Assembly: GCA_045116675.1 (NCBI GenBank)
Contig: JBGUMF010000033.1
Span: 1 to 47,638, forward strand
DNA length: 47,638 nt
Reading direction: 5' to 3'
Source of the DNA: F23-D06 sp045116675
GTDB lineage: Bacteria > Bacteroidota > Bacteroidia > Bacteroidales > WCHB1-69
This document shows, piece after piece, positions 31,062 through 40,081 of the stretch. Position 1 is the stretch's first letter. Each line of letters starts with the position of its first letter. The position numbers were made by a program, and so were the translations under genes. The notes under the pieces were generated by a model. The model ran no database searches. It was not told the DNA's origin and saw only the letters and a list, made by a program, of their open reading frames with translations.

Positions 31062-31925
31062 TTAATCCGCATCCAACACAATCCGGAACCCCACGGAAGG
31101 CAATTTAGTGTTGGGATCCAAACCGCGTCTGAAACGGATTTCCATTTGGTGAACTAATTTGAAATCAACAGAGTAGCAACCTCCTCTCACAGCTTTTCGC
31201 TCTCCTTTGCTCGGACCTTTGGGGTTGGTCATCTGTGTCTTGGTTTTATAATAGGTGGGCGAAAACCAATCGCTGCACCATTCCGCCACATTGCCGGTCA
31301 TATCGTATAATCCCAAGGCATTCGGCTGCTTCTGACCTACTCTTTCTGTAAACACACGACTTGTGTTAACCATTTTTGGGCTATCGTAATGGAAAAATGT
31401 CACTTTGTCAATGTCACGGCTTCCTGCATACGGGTATGGTGCATGGTGTAACCCTCCGCGCGCAGCATACTCCCACTCCGCTTCGGTCGGTAATCTGAAA
31501 TGCAAACCGGTCAATTTGTTCAACGAATCTATGAACGCTTGGGTATCGAACCAAGAGACACTCTCCACCGGATGTTGCGGCTTGATTTTATTTTGGTTGC
31601 GGAACCAGTTGTCCGTTTTGGAATCGTAATCCTCCTGTTTAAAACGGGATGGCTTCAACCCCGTGACTGCGTAATACAACTCTTGTGTGACCTCGTATCG
31701 TCCGATATAGAAGGAGGAGACCGTCACATCCTGCTCGCCCATCGAATTCTTGAATCGGACCGTATCCAGCGAATCCGCTCTCAAGTTCCCCCTGTGAAAC
31801 AATCCGCCCTCCACGCGCACCATCACGAAGTCAACACCATTGGCCGACACTTTAATCGTATCCTGCTGTGCCACTGCAAAATAAGACACCAATAGCAAAA
31901 GGGGAAGAAACAGGTTTCTCATCAT
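31062..31925 (-). CDS. Exported SUMF1/FGE-like (formylglycine-generating enzyme family) protein
   Basis: The 287-residue protein has a signal peptide (MMRNLFLPLLLLVSYFAVA-Q). Family motifs follow: FHRGN, SSFYIGRYEVTQELYYAVTG, FRLPTEAEWEYAARGG, GLYDMTGNVAEWCSDW and RGGCYSVD with GFRI near the end. True FGE needs two catalytic cysteines; I see only scattered Cys (in NVAEWCSDW and GGCYS), so it may be one of the many FGE-like proteins with other roles. No sulfatase is near. It has its own promoter and precedes the GNAT gene by 10 bp. Confidence 0.9.
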   Translation of the reverse strand: MMRNLFLPLLLLVSYFAVAQQDTIKVSANGVDFVMVRVEGGLFHRGNLRADSLDTVRFKNSMGEQDVTVSSFYIGRYEVTQELYYAVTGLKPSRFKQEDYDSKTDNWFRNQNKIKPQHPVESVSWFDTQAFIDSLNKLTGLHFRLPTEAEWEYAARGGLHHAPYPYAGSRDIDKVTFFHYDSPKMVNTSRVFTERVGQKQPNALGLYDMTGNVAEWCSDWFSPTYYKTKTQMTNPKGPSKGERKAVRGGCYSVDFKLVHQMEIRFRRGLDPNTKLPSVGFRIVLDAD

Positions 31926-31949
31926 TTAAGTAATTCAACACACACGCGG

Positions 31950-31957
31950 CAAAAGTA
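31950..31957 (-). promoter_or_regulatory. -7 element TACTTTTG for the SUMF1-like and GNAT genes
   Basis: The plus strand reads CAAAAGTA, 25 bp from the gene start. Confidence 0.8.
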
Positions 31958-32067
31958 CGAAAAATGCGGGGATGTACTTTTATTTACATAACAACATCAT
32001 CGCGCAGGCATCACAGGATGACACATAAAATTGTCGGCACCAGACGGCGAATCATGCAGAAAAATTA

Positions 32068-32075
32068 TATTTTTG
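32068..32075 (+). promoter_or_regulatory. -7 element TATTTTTG for the EFR1 gene
   Basis: TATTTTTG fits TAnnTTTG and ends 19 bp before the ATG at 32095, giving a very short leader. Confidence 0.75.
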
Positions 32076-32094
32076 TCCCCAAAAACAGACTACT

Positions 32095-32856
32095 ATGATT
32101 TTCTATTTCTCAGGCTGCGGAAACAGTCGGTTTATAGCCGAAAGCATCGCCAAGGCGTTGGATGAAAGAGTGTTATTTCTTCCGGAGCAAGAACGCAACG
32201 GAGTATTTGACTATAAATTGGGCGATGAAGAACGCATAGGCTTCGTATTCCCGATTTACTCCTGGTGCCCTCCGCAGTTAGTGCTGGACTTTGTGAAAAA
32301 GCTGCACTTCGACCGTCAGCCTTCTTACGTGTGGATGGCGGTAACCTGCGGTGACAACGGAGGCTATGCCGACCGTGTATTCCGGCAGCAGCTGGAGGAG
32401 ATCGGACTATCACTGAATGCCGACTACTGCTTCCAGATGCCGAACACGTACGTCAACATGGCGGGCATGAGCATCGACAAACCCGAGAAGGCGGCCCGCA
32501 AAATCGAAAACGCCAAGGCGCACCTTCCCGCTGTCATCCAGAACATTATCGGACGGAAGAGTGTGTCGGAGATGCGGCGCGGCATCTTTCCGGGGTTCAA
32601 GACCAACGTTATCGGGAAAAGCTTCCACAAATGGGTCTCCGACGAGCCGTTTTTCAGCACCGAAAGCTGCATCTCATGCGGCAAGTGCGTGAGCGTATGC
32701 CCGTTGCAGAACATCACCTTGGAGGATGGCCGTCCGAAATGGCACGGTCATTGTACCACCTGCGACGCCTGCTACCACCACTGTCCGAAGCACGCCATCC
32801 AATACGGAAAGGCTACAAAGGGGAAGGGTCAGTATCATTTTTCTATCAGTGATTAG
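32095..32856 (+). CDS. EFR1-family flavodoxin/ferredoxin fusion
   Basis: The 253-residue protein begins with a flavodoxin-like FMN site, MIFYFSGCGNSRFIAESIAK. The C-terminus has two [4Fe-4S] motifs: CISCGKCVSVCP and CTTCDACYHHCP (about residues 200-240). This order is the EFR1 pattern, an electron carrier common in anaerobes. It likely passes electrons between low-potential donors and cytoplasmic enzymes. The partner is unknown and no oxidoreductase is adjacent. Confidence 0.93.
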   Translation: MIFYFSGCGNSRFIAESIAKALDERVLFLPEQERNGVFDYKLGDEERIGFVFPIYSWCPPQLVLDFVKKLHFDRQPSYVWMAVTCGDNGGYADRVFRQQLEEIGLSLNADYCFQMPNTYVNMAGMSIDKPEKAARKIENAKAHLPAVIQNIIGRKSVSEMRRGIFPGFKTNVIGKSFHKWVSDEPFFSTESCISCGKCVSVCPLQNITLEDGRPKWHGHCTTCDACYHHCPKHAIQYGKATKGKGQYHFSISD

Positions 32857-32896
32857 TAAAATGCAGAAGTGGCGGAAATTCTTTCAAGAAACTTTA

Positions 32897-32904
32897 TATC
32901 TTTG
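32897..32904 (+). promoter_or_regulatory. -7 element TATCTTTG for the EEP gene
   Basis: An exact TAnnTTTG match 17 bp before the ATG at 32922. Confidence 0.85.
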
Positions 32905-32921
32905 CATGTAAATATTGTGTT

Positions 32922-33845
32922 ATGCGAAAACTGATCTCCCTTGTGTTTTTCATTGTCTTGGTGTTTTGTGTCGAAGCTCAAGAGTATCTTGTCGGCTCAT
33001 ACAACATCCGTTACAAAAACAGCGGCGATAGCGTTGCCGGTCATGTGTGGACCAAGCGCTGCCAAGTGATTTGCGACCAGATCAATTTCATGAACCCCTT
33101 GATCTTTGGAACACAAGAGGTTCTGTATCCGCAACTTCAGGATATGAAGAACGCCTTGGACGGATATGATTATATCGGTATCGGGCGCGACAATGGTGAC
33201 AAAGAAGGCGAATACGAGGCGATTTTTTACAAAAAAGGGAAACTGGAGCTCCTTGACAACGGGAATTTCTGGCTCAGCGAGACCCCTGACAAGCCTGGTC
33301 TGGGCTGGGATGCCGCCTGTATCCGCATCTGCACATGGGGCAAATTTCATCTGAAAAACGCAGCCCCGAATGAGGCGAAAGTATTCTATTTCTTCAACCT
33401 TCACATGGACCATGTGGGCATCGTGGCGCGGCGTGAGGCGGCGAAACTCGTGGTCGCCCGTATCCGTGAAATAGCCAAGGACGCTCCTGTCATCCTGACT
33501 GGCGATTTCAATGTGGATCAGACCAATGAGATATATTCCATCTTCACAAAATCAGGACTGCTGAAGGACTCTTACGAGGCTGCCCGTATCCGTTTCGCTG
33601 AAAATGGCACTTTCAATGCGTTTAAGACCGAGTATTTCACCCAAAGCCGTATCGATCATGTGTTTGTGTCGCCAACCACACAAGTGGAAGCGTACGGAAT
33701 TCTTACCAACAGCTACTGGACAGAACACAATGCCTCGGTCAAATCGCTGAAATCGGCCGATGCGCCCCAGGAAATCTCGTTCGACACTTATATTCGAAGA
33801 AACCCGTCCGACCACTATCCGGTGTTCGTCAGAATCGTTTTTTAA
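32922..33845 (+). CDS. Secreted endonuclease/exonuclease/phosphatase family protein
   Basis: The 307-residue protein has a signal peptide (MRKLISLVFFIVLVFCVEA-Q). EEP motifs: SYNIRYKN (Asn), FGTQEVLYPQL (metal Glu), HMDHVG (His), TGDFNVDQTN (Asp/Asn), and NPSDHYPVFV (Asp/His). These hydrolyse phosphodiesters in nucleic acids or lipids. The secreted forms in this phylum are often assigned to nucleases or sphingomyelinase-like enzymes; specificity is not clear. Confidence 0.93.
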   Translation: MRKLISLVFFIVLVFCVEAQEYLVGSYNIRYKNSGDSVAGHVWTKRCQVICDQINFMNPLIFGTQEVLYPQLQDMKNALDGYDYIGIGRDNGDKEGEYEAIFYKKGKLELLDNGNFWLSETPDKPGLGWDAACIRICTWGKFHLKNAAPNEAKVFYFFNLHMDHVGIVARREAAKLVVARIREIAKDAPVILTGDFNVDQTNEIYSIFTKSGLLKDSYEAARIRFAENGTFNAFKTEYFTQSRIDHVFVSPTTQVEAYGILTNSYWTEHNASVKSLKSADAPQEISFDTYIRRNPSDHYPVFVRIVF

Positions 33846-33867
33846 GTAAACAGGAACACCTTTTGTT

Positions 33868-34446
33868 ATGGAACTTGTAATCATTATCGGTTTATTCATC
33901 ATACTGCCCATTGTGTCTGTGGTGTGCATCGTGATAAATGGTATACATTCTGGGCATTCGAGACTGAAAATTATCATCAACGTGGTCCTGAGCTTATTGG
34001 TTTTAATTGTGTTCAATATCATTGTCGGACGCGCTTTCCTCAACTCTTTTACTTCAAATCAGTTCAGCAAAAAAATTGACAAGATTTTTGAGCAAGAATA
34101 TTCTCCTGTTGTATTTGAAGGAAGAATCCTGTCGGTGCAGACTGTTAGTCATAAAATGAGAGATGTTTCGATATTGTGTGTGGACATTGACAACTCCAAC
34201 ATGTCTGACTTTTATCGTTTTGATAAATATATGGGATTGAAAATCAAAGATGGAATAGCTGTTGTGCCTTTGCTAACGTCATATTCCAGTGAAGAACTAA
34301 GGAATTATTCATACGTCAAAGTTAATGAGAACCATAACAAGAGGGTCATCTTGAGTGACAATAATGGAAAGACAGACACGCTGTTGCTTGATTATTGTCA
34401 CGGAGGAATCGACGAGAATTATATGAACATTTGCGGATGTGAATGA
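33868..34446 (+). CDS. Membrane-anchored protein, unknown
   Basis: The 192-residue protein has two N-terminal TM helices (about residues 3-24 and 34-52), then a soluble part of about 135 residues (FEQEYSPVVFEGRILSVQTV) with alternating strands. I see no family. It starts 22 bp after the EEP gene and may be co-transcribed with it. It ends with C-x-C (NICGCE). Codon usage is more AT-rich than its neighbours. Confidence 0.72.
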   Translation: MELVIIIGLFIILPIVSVVCIVINGIHSGHSRLKIIINVVLSLLVLIVFNIIVGRAFLNSFTSNQFSKKIDKIFEQEYSPVVFEGRILSVQTVSHKMRDVSILCVDIDNSNMSDFYRFDKYMGLKIKDGIAVVPLLTSYSSEELRNYSYVKVNENHNKRVILSDNNGKTDTLLLDYCHGGIDENYMNICGCE

Positions 34447-34533
34447 TTTCCACACTCATAACAATTATTTTGTATAATGTCCATCGTAGAAAAATGTGTC
34501 TAGGGTTTTTCCCGACAGCATTCGAAAATGTTG

Positions 34534-34541
34534 TATCTTTG
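34534..34541 (+). promoter_or_regulatory. -7 element TATCTTTG for the 34571 gene
   Basis: An exact TAnnTTTG match 29 bp before the ATG at 34571. Confidence 0.85.
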
Positions 34542-34570
34542 CGCCATCAATCATTTTCAATCACTGAAAT

Positions 34571-35452
34571 ATGTCCAAAATCCCTATCAAGCCCCCGAAA
34601 ATCCCTGTACACTCTCTAAAAGGCAATTTCTGGAAACAGCTTGGCATGATTGTCCTTGCCACTACCATCTCGTTGCTTTTCACTATCGTGGCAGCCCAGC
34701 TGTTGGAAAGGCACCATCGCGCCAAGGACCGTCGTCTCTCGGCCATGATGGTAATGAGTAATATTGAGAAATTCTCCCGGAATCTGGAGGAAATCTCAGG
34801 ATATATGGCCCACAACGACAGCGCGGCCACTTGGTTGCTCGAAAAACCCGTTGATGAGCTGGAACTGTTGCCGGAAGAGGAACTGGACAACCTGGTGTCC
34901 AAAGCTACAAACTTGCTGTTCCTCACCTACGATAAATCGGCGGAAAGCATTTTTTCCAACAACATCGAAACGTGGAAGAATATGGGTAATGTGGAATTCA
35001 TCGACCGCGTAGGACAATGCTTCTCGGCCATGAACATGGTCGAAGAGCGGTGGAACAACTGGGTGACCGAAGTTGAGGGAACCATGCGTTATATCAAAGA
35101 CCATCCGGATGAATACGAAGGCCATAACCTGCCCATGAAAAGCATTCGATCTGAGAAAGTGCGGCACACCCTTCAGGGCATCCATTATTGGAGGGCTTGG
35201 CTCTCTTACATGGCAGCCACTATGCGCTATCATAACAAGCACAACATGGAATCCATCGGCATCACGGAACAGGAGGTGATGGAATTCACCGACAACCGTG
35301 AGCAGAAAACCGAAAACACAGATGAAGCTCCCGACTTCAGCAATTTCTATTCAGAACCCATCCGTCCCGAGAGCCTGACTTCTTTCAAGAAACTCGATGA
35401 GGAATTGGAGGTGTTGAAAGGAGAGAATGAGATAATGGGCACGGAGAATTAA
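34571..35452 (+). CDS. Single-pass membrane protein with long periplasmic helical domain, unknown
   Basis: The 293-residue protein has a proline-rich, basic N-terminus (MSKIPIKPPKIPVHSLKG) and one TM helix near residues 24-43 (LGMIVLATTISLLFTIVAAQLL). A mostly helical domain follows (SNIEKFSRNLEEISGYM), then an acidic tail with a possible coiled coil (SFKKLDEELEVLKGENE). No enzyme motif is seen. Orientation and length resemble membrane-tethered scaffold proteins. A clear promoter supports it as a real gene. Confidence 0.8.
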   Translation: MSKIPIKPPKIPVHSLKGNFWKQLGMIVLATTISLLFTIVAAQLLERHHRAKDRRLSAMMVMSNIEKFSRNLEEISGYMAHNDSAATWLLEKPVDELELLPEEELDNLVSKATNLLFLTYDKSAESIFSNNIETWKNMGNVEFIDRVGQCFSAMNMVEERWNNWVTEVEGTMRYIKDHPDEYEGHNLPMKSIRSEKVRHTLQGIHYWRAWLSYMAATMRYHNKHNMESIGITEQEVMEFTDNREQKTENTDEAPDFSNFYSEPIRPESLTSFKKLDEELEVLKGENEIMGTEN

Positions 35453-35462
35453 TCTATTCTTC

Positions 35463-35936
35463 CTATTCCCGCGCCCCTTCCTTCACCGCCGCAACCATCG
35501 CCACCGCGCAGACCACCACTGCACTATATTTCACATCGATGACAGACAACGTCAGCGGAAGGAGAAACAGCAACGCGCCGGTGACCTTGTTCAGGATGCT
35601 GTGGTCGGCCAAGAACTGCCTCCGAACGGCATAGCTGTAAACGATGTTGAAGACCTTGATGCAGGCGATGATGCCGACCCAGACATAAATCCAAACGGGG
35701 AGATGCAGGATCGGCAGTAACTTGACCAGACATGCCACAACGAAGAGAATGTCCGCCACGGTGTCTAATTTCGAACCGAAATCACTGACGGTGTTTGTCT
35801 TGCGCGCGACCCACCCGTCAACCATGTCGGAAACGCCCGCGGTGATGTAGAGTGCGTAAAACCACGGGGAGAGCGCCGCACAGAACAAGAGGGCGACGCT
35901 GCAGAAGATGCGGATGGTGGTGATAAGATTGGCCAT
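35463..35936 (-). CDS. CDP-alcohol phosphatidyltransferase family protein
   Basis: The 157-residue membrane protein holds the whole family signature: D-x2-D-G-x2-A-R-x8-G-x3-D-x3-D, in DMVDGWVARKTNTVSDFGSK then LDTVAD (about residues 37-62). These aspartates bind metal and CDP. Relatives make phosphatidylglycerophosphate or similar lipids. It is short but has enough TM segments (about five). The lipid product cannot be told. It ends 11 bp from the end of the convergent 34571 gene. Confidence 0.92.
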   Translation of the reverse strand: MANLITTIRIFCSVALLFCAALSPWFYALYITAGVSDMVDGWVARKTNTVSDFGSKLDTVADILFVVACLVKLLPILHLPVWIYVWVGIIACIKVFNIVYSYAVRRQFLADHSILNKVTGALLFLLPLTLSVIDVKYSAVVVCAVAMVAAVKEGARE

Positions 35937-36015
35937 AGTGGCTAGTAGTTAGTAGTTAGTGGTTAGATTTTAGATTATTGGGCTGCCCCATCAACTATTA
36001 TCTATTATCTATTAA
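35937..36015. repeat. Imperfect simple repeat
   Basis: Repeated TAGTAGTTAGTAGTTAG-like units at 35942-35965 and ATTATCTATTATCTATTAACTA near 35996-36018, at the start of one gene and end of the next. A similar degenerate stretch is at 29136-29184. Common as simple repeats in intergenic DNA. Confidence 0.65.
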
Positions 36016-36426
36016 CTAATCCCTTTCCCGTTGCCTCAAGCACACCCCCGCCGCCACGGCCTCCAGCAGCCCCAACACGAAATAGAGGTTGCTGATGGCG
36101 TTGAAGCCCCAGACCCACCATTCGAGGACGATCCAGAGCATCAGGATGATGCCGCAGGCGAGCACGCTCCACTGCGCGAGTGGATGCTTCTTGAAGAGCA
36201 AGTACGCCGCCACGAATTGGGTGACGCCGTTCAGGAACAAGAGTACGAAGCCTGACGGGATGAAGTTCCGGAAGAAGATATCCGGCCAGGGCAACTTTGC
36301 CCGCAGCAGTTCTAACAATGGCTCGCCACCCCACCCTACGCCCGTAGGGTCAATCCACATCATCACCGCACCGCCCACTGCGCCAATGCCGATGAAAAGG
36401 GTCAGGTATTTTTCAAGCTTTACCAT
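36016..36426 (-). CDS. Small four-helix membrane protein, DUF4345-like
   Basis: The 136-residue protein has about four TM helices: IGIGAAVGG-like start, FIPSGFVLLFLNGVTQFVAA, LACGIILMLWIVLEWWVWGF and a C-terminal ISNLYFVLGLLEAVAAG. The pattern is similar to small membrane families of unknown function such as DUF4345, but I am not certain. No catalytic motif. It is upstream of the CDP-alcohol transferase gene on the same strand (79 bp apart). Confidence 0.75.
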   Translation of the reverse strand: MVKLEKYLTLFIGIGAVGGAVMMWIDPTGVGWGGEPLLELLRAKLPWPDIFFRNFIPSGFVLLFLNGVTQFVAAYLLFKKHPLAQWSVLACGIILMLWIVLEWWVWGFNAISNLYFVLGLLEAVAAGVCLRQRERD

Positions 36427-36655
36427 AAAACAGGATTATTAACAATAGTATTCCAGCATGTATCCTGACATGTCATCGGGATGATTAATCCCACAATCTA
36501 ACACATGCAATTCGGACTCTCCGCAAGGATATGCAGCGATGGGATATATCTTTCATTCTTCAAATGCGTTAAATCTCAGGTTGCAACCTCATCCTTGACG
36601 CCACAAGGTACGGTACAAAAGCAGCCGGACCAGCATATTCCGAAGAGACGTACAA
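36427..36655. other. Intergenic region, nothing supported
   Basis: About 230 bp between a small membrane protein gene start and the end of glyS. No perfect promoter element, hairpin or gene-like frame was recognised. Confidence 0.4.
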
Positions 36656-38170
36656 TTACCGCAACTTCTTCCAAAGTTCCTCCGCCAAGCCCTCAATGGG
36701 CAGACGGTACTGGGCCATAGTGTCGCGCTCGCGCACGGTCACCGTGTTGTCCTCCTTGGTCTGGTTGTCGATGGTGACGCAGAACGGCGTGCCGATGGCA
36801 TCCTGCCGACGATAACGGCGTCCGATGGCATCCTTATCCTCGTACTGCACCATGAAGTCCTTCTTCAGCGTATTGAATATCTCCTGGCCAATCTCCGGCA
36901 GCCCGTCTTTCTTCACTAACGGCAGCACGGCCACCTTGTACGGGGCCAGCTTCACCGGCAAGCGGAGCACCACACGTGTGGAGCCGTCCTCCAACGTCTC
37001 CTCCGTATAGGCATTGCTGAACACAGCCAAGAACATGCGGTCCACACCGATGGAGGTCTCGATCACGTAAGGCACATAATTCTCATTGACTTCCGGATCA
37101 AAATAGCGGAGCTTCTTGCCGGAATATTTCTCATGCTGCGAAAGGTCGAAATTGGTTCTGGAGTGGATGCCCTCCAACTCCTTGAAGCCGAACGGGAACT
37201 TGAACTCGATGTCGGTGGCGGCGTTGGCGTAGTGGGCCAGCTTCTCGTGGTCGTGGAAGCGGTAGTTCTCCGGCGCGATGCCGAGATCGGTGTGCCATTG
37301 CAGACGCGTCTGCTTCCAGTAGTCGAACCACTTGAGCTCCTCGCCGGGTTTCACGAAGAACTGCATCTCCATCTGCTCGAACTCGCGCATACGGAAAATG
37401 AACTGGCGGGCCACAATCTCGTTACGGAAGGCCTTGCCAATCTGCGCGATGCCGAACGGCAATTTCATACGTCCCGTCTTGTAGATATTCAAGAAGTTGA
37501 CGAAGATGCCCTGCGCGGTCTCCGGACGCAGATAGATGGTGTCGGCACCGTCGGACACGGAGCCGAGCTTCGTGGCAAACATAAGGTTGAACTGGCGCAC
37601 GTCGGTCCAATTGCGCGTGCCGGAAATGGGACAGGCGATGCCCAGCTCCTCAATCAGCGCCTTCAGGCCGGCCAGATCGTTGGCGTTCATCAGCTCCGCA
37701 AAACGGGCCGTAATGTCGTCAATCTGCTTCTGGTACTGCAGCACGCGTCCGTTGGTTTCGCGAAACATCTTCTCGTCGAAGTTCTCAAAACGCTTGCGGG
37801 CCTTCTCCACCTCCTTGTTGATTTTGTCCTCGATTTTGGCGATATGGTCCTCAATCAGCACATCGGCACGATAACGTTTCTTGGAGTCCTTATTGTCGAT
37901 GAGCGGGTCGTTGAACGCATCCACATGGCCGGAGGCCTTCCAGATGGTGGGGTGCATGAAGATGGCGCTGTCCAAGCCCACAATGTTGTCGTGGTACTGC
38001 ACCATCGCTTTCCACCAATATTGCTTGATGTTGTTCTTCAACTCAACACCATTCTGACCATAGTCGTAAACGGCACTCAGGCCGTCGTATATTTCACTGG
38101 ACGGGAAAATGAAACCATACTCTTTGGCATGGGCCACAATCTGTTTGAAAAGTTCTTCGTTGTTTGCCAT
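36656..38170 (-). CDS. glyS: Glycyl-tRNA synthetase, class II alpha2 type
   Basis: The 504-residue protein has the single-chain (GlyQS) layout: FPSSEIYDGLSAVYDYGQNG near residue 22, motif 2 region FRNEIVARQFIFRMREFEQME near residue 247, and motif 3 with ETSIGVDRMFLAVFS near residue 355, then an anticodon-binding domain (PYKVAVLPLVKKDG). It charges tRNA-Gly with glycine. It follows porT by 2 bp on the minus strand, so it is probably transcribed with porT and the kinase upstream. Confidence 0.97.
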   Translation of the reverse strand: MANNEELFKQIVAHAKEYGFIFPSSEIYDGLSAVYDYGQNGVELKNNIKQYWWKAMVQYHDNIVGLDSAIFMHPTIWKASGHVDAFNDPLIDNKDSKKRYRADVLIEDHIAKIEDKINKEVEKARKRFENFDEKMFRETNGRVLQYQKQIDDITARFAELMNANDLAGLKALIEELGIACPISGTRNWTDVRQFNLMFATKLGSVSDGADTIYLRPETAQGIFVNFLNIYKTGRMKLPFGIAQIGKAFRNEIVARQFIFRMREFEQMEMQFFVKPGEELKWFDYWKQTRLQWHTDLGIAPENYRFHDHEKLAHYANAATDIEFKFPFGFKELEGIHSRTNFDLSQHEKYSGKKLRYFDPEVNENYVPYVIETSIGVDRMFLAVFSNAYTEETLEDGSTRVVLRLPVKLAPYKVAVLPLVKKDGLPEIGQEIFNTLKKDFMVQYEDKDAIGRRYRRQDAIGTPFCVTIDNQTKEDNTVTVRERDTMAQYRLPIEGLAEELWKKLR

Positions 38171-38172
38171 TT

Positions 38173-38955
38173 TTATTCAAATGTAATAGATAATTGGAAA
38201 TTTCTGGATTTCAGATATTGTAACGACTCCACATATTGGAGATCCACATACGAAGGATAGCGTGTCGGGTCCGTAATCAGCAGGTTGCGGAGTCCAAACG
38301 ACATCTTGAGTTCCACGGCGAGTTTGAAATAGGTGCAATAAAAATCAAAGCCGACGCCGGCCACACCGAGAAAATCGTGGAATTTGGTGTTCAGGTATAT
38401 TTTATCCTCATCATGTCCAGCCTTCATCACGGCCGAACTCTTTGTATGCTGGTGATTCTCCTTGTTGTATTTGGCGTTGGAGGTCATATCAAGGCTGTAC
38501 TGGGCACCACCGATGACGTATGCGCGGATATTGTTGGCCATACGGGAGGACTTGAATTTCAGCAGCAGCGGGATATCCAAAAAAACGTGCTGTGTACGAG
38601 GTTGGTCAATGAGATCGTAATTGGCTTTGTAATAACACACCACCGGGTCTCCGACGGTAATAGCCGGAATCAGGCGCAAGTCGAAATACTTGCCCATGCG
38701 CATATCCGTAACGATGCCAATATTGAAGGCCAGACCGCCTTTCGTTTCCACAATACTGTACGTATAGTCCGTCAAGTCGGGTTTCACCTTGGAATAGTAG
38801 TTCAGGCTGGAACCACCCAGCAGGATTCCGAAATGGAAACGCCGGGTATCATATTTCTGCAAATTGGGCACACCGAAGACCTTCGATTGTGCGTAGGAAG
38901 CCGATGTGACACACACCAGCATCGCCAACAGCAGGAATTTTTTCAAGGATTTCAT
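38173..38955 (-). CDS. porT: PorT-family outer-membrane beta-barrel protein (type IX secretion)
   Basis: The 260-residue protein has a signal peptide (MKSLKKFLLLAMLVCVTSASYA-Q). NLQKYDTRRFHFGILLGGSS near residue 31 is the PorT hallmark near the mature N-terminus. The rest is alternating strands ending in NFQLSITFE with a terminal aromatic, typical for outer-membrane barrels. PorT is part of the type IX secretion system of this phylum. Other por genes are not in the window. It is followed by glyS only 2 bp later. Confidence 0.85.
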   Translation of the reverse strand: MKSLKKFLLLAMLVCVTSASYAQSKVFGVPNLQKYDTRRFHFGILLGGSSLNYYSKVKPDLTDYTYSIVETKGGLAFNIGIVTDMRMGKYFDLRLIPAITVGDPVVCYYKANYDLIDQPRTQHVFLDIPLLLKFKSSRMANNIRAYVIGGAQYSLDMTSNAKYNKENHQHTKSSAVMKAGHDEDKIYLNTKFHDFLGVAGVGFDFYCTYFKLAVELKMSFGLRNLLITDPTRYPSYVDLQYVESLQYLKSRNFQLSITFE

Positions 38956-39005
38956 GTAATTTAAAAAATTATCAACACAAGCCTAACGGGAATGCACGCG
39001 TTTTA

Positions 39006-40016
39006 TTATCCGACGGGCTGGTTCTTCAGAATCTCGTTTTTCAGCTGGGCCACATTGACTGGGACCACACCCACATATTCGCACACAAGGCCGCCGGCCA
39101 AATTGGAGGCCAAGCTGGTCAGCTCCACCGATTCGCCCTTGAGCAGGAAGAGGGTGGCCACCGAAATGACCGTGTCGCCCGCGCCAGACACATCGCTCAC
39201 ACGGCGCTTGAAGGCCTTCTGGTGATGGAAATGCCCATTGCTGCTGTCGTAGAATGCGATGCCCTTGGCCGACATGGTGATCATCACCTTGCCAATTTTC
39301 TTTTCGGCGGCGAATTTCTTCGCGATGTCGTGAATATCCTCCAACGTAAGCTCCACATTATCCTCAAGATTAAGTCCGGTGGTCAATTCCTTCAAGTTAG
39401 GCTTGAACAAATCGACATTGGAATAGTTGTTGAAATTCCGTTTCTTAGGATCCACTGCAATGAAGATATTCTTCTTATGGGCAAAATTGATAATCTCCTG
39501 AATCAGGTCTTTGGAGAAAAGGCCCTTGTCATAGTCCTCAAAAATCAACGCATCAATGGAATGATGGTCTATGAGCTGCTCCACCGTGGTGATCAGCTGG
39601 CGTTTCTCGCGCTCTTTCAGCTGCTCGTCGCGCTCGTCATCCACGCGCACGATATGGGCGTTGTTGCCGATGATGCGGTATTTCACCGTCGTGCGACGGC
39701 CGTACATGGGAACCAGACCCACGGAATCCAGATCACAATCCTCCATCAGGTCATAGAAGACCTTGGCTTTATTATCGCTGCCGATCACCGAACAGAGAAT
39801 CGGGTGGGCACCGAGCGACTTGAGGTTGAGGGCCACGTTGGCAGCACCGCCAAGCCGGTAGGTACGGCTTTGTGCGTTGACGATGGGAACCGGCGCCTCG
39901 GGGCTGATGCGCGTCACCTTGCCGGTGATGTAGCAGTCAATCATCACATCGCCGATAACCAACACGTTCGTGTTGCGGAACTGGTCGAAGACCTCGTTGA
40001 TTTTATCCATATCCAT
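39006..40016 (-). CDS. PfkB-type kinase, D-glycero-D-manno-heptose-7-phosphate kinase-like
   Basis: The 336-residue protein has RfaE1/HldE kinase-domain motifs: VLVIGDVMIDCYITGKVTRI near residue 19, then SPEAPVPIVN, RLGGAANVALNLKSLGAHP, and the catalytic DVSGAGDTVISVATLF near residue 270. Only the kinase half is present; the nucleotidyltransferase domain of HldE is absent, as in the HldA form. It would phosphorylate heptose-7-phosphate at C1 for LPS core. A promoter at 40036-40043 makes 40016 (or 40010) the start. porT starts 50 bp later. Confidence 0.9.
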   Translation of the reverse strand: MDMDKINEVFDQFRNTNVLVIGDVMIDCYITGKVTRISPEAPVPIVNAQSRTYRLGGAANVALNLKSLGAHPILCSVIGSDNKAKVFYDLMEDCDLDSVGLVPMYGRRTTVKYRIIGNNAHIVRVDDERDEQLKEREKRQLITTVEQLIDHHSIDALIFEDYDKGLFSKDLIQEIINFAHKKNIFIAVDPKKRNFNNYSNVDLFKPNLKELTTGLNLEDNVELTLEDIHDIAKKFAAEKKIGKVMITMSAKGIAFYDSSNGHFHHQKAFKRRVSDVSGAGDTVISVATLFLLKGESVELTSLASNLAGGLVCEYVGVVPVNVAQLKNEILKNQPVG

Positions 40017-40035
40017 AACAAAAAATTTTGGGCTG

Positions 40036-40043
40036 CAAAAATA
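40036..40043 (-). promoter_or_regulatory. -7 element TATTTTTG for the heptose kinase gene
   Basis: The plus strand reads CAAAAATA. It is 20 bp from the start codon at 40016 and separates this gene from ligA. Confidence 0.75.
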
Positions 40044-40081
40044 CAAAAAAAACAAGAGGGTTTAACGGGTGATGAGAGTTC

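Noticed and set aside
35942..36015. Direct repeats as a CRISPR-like array
   Set aside because: Units are short, imperfect and contiguous, with no spacers; simple sequence repeat only.
36505..36720. Plus-strand 71-residue frame near glyS end
   Set aside because: No signal or motif; overlaps the glyS 3' end; likely chance.
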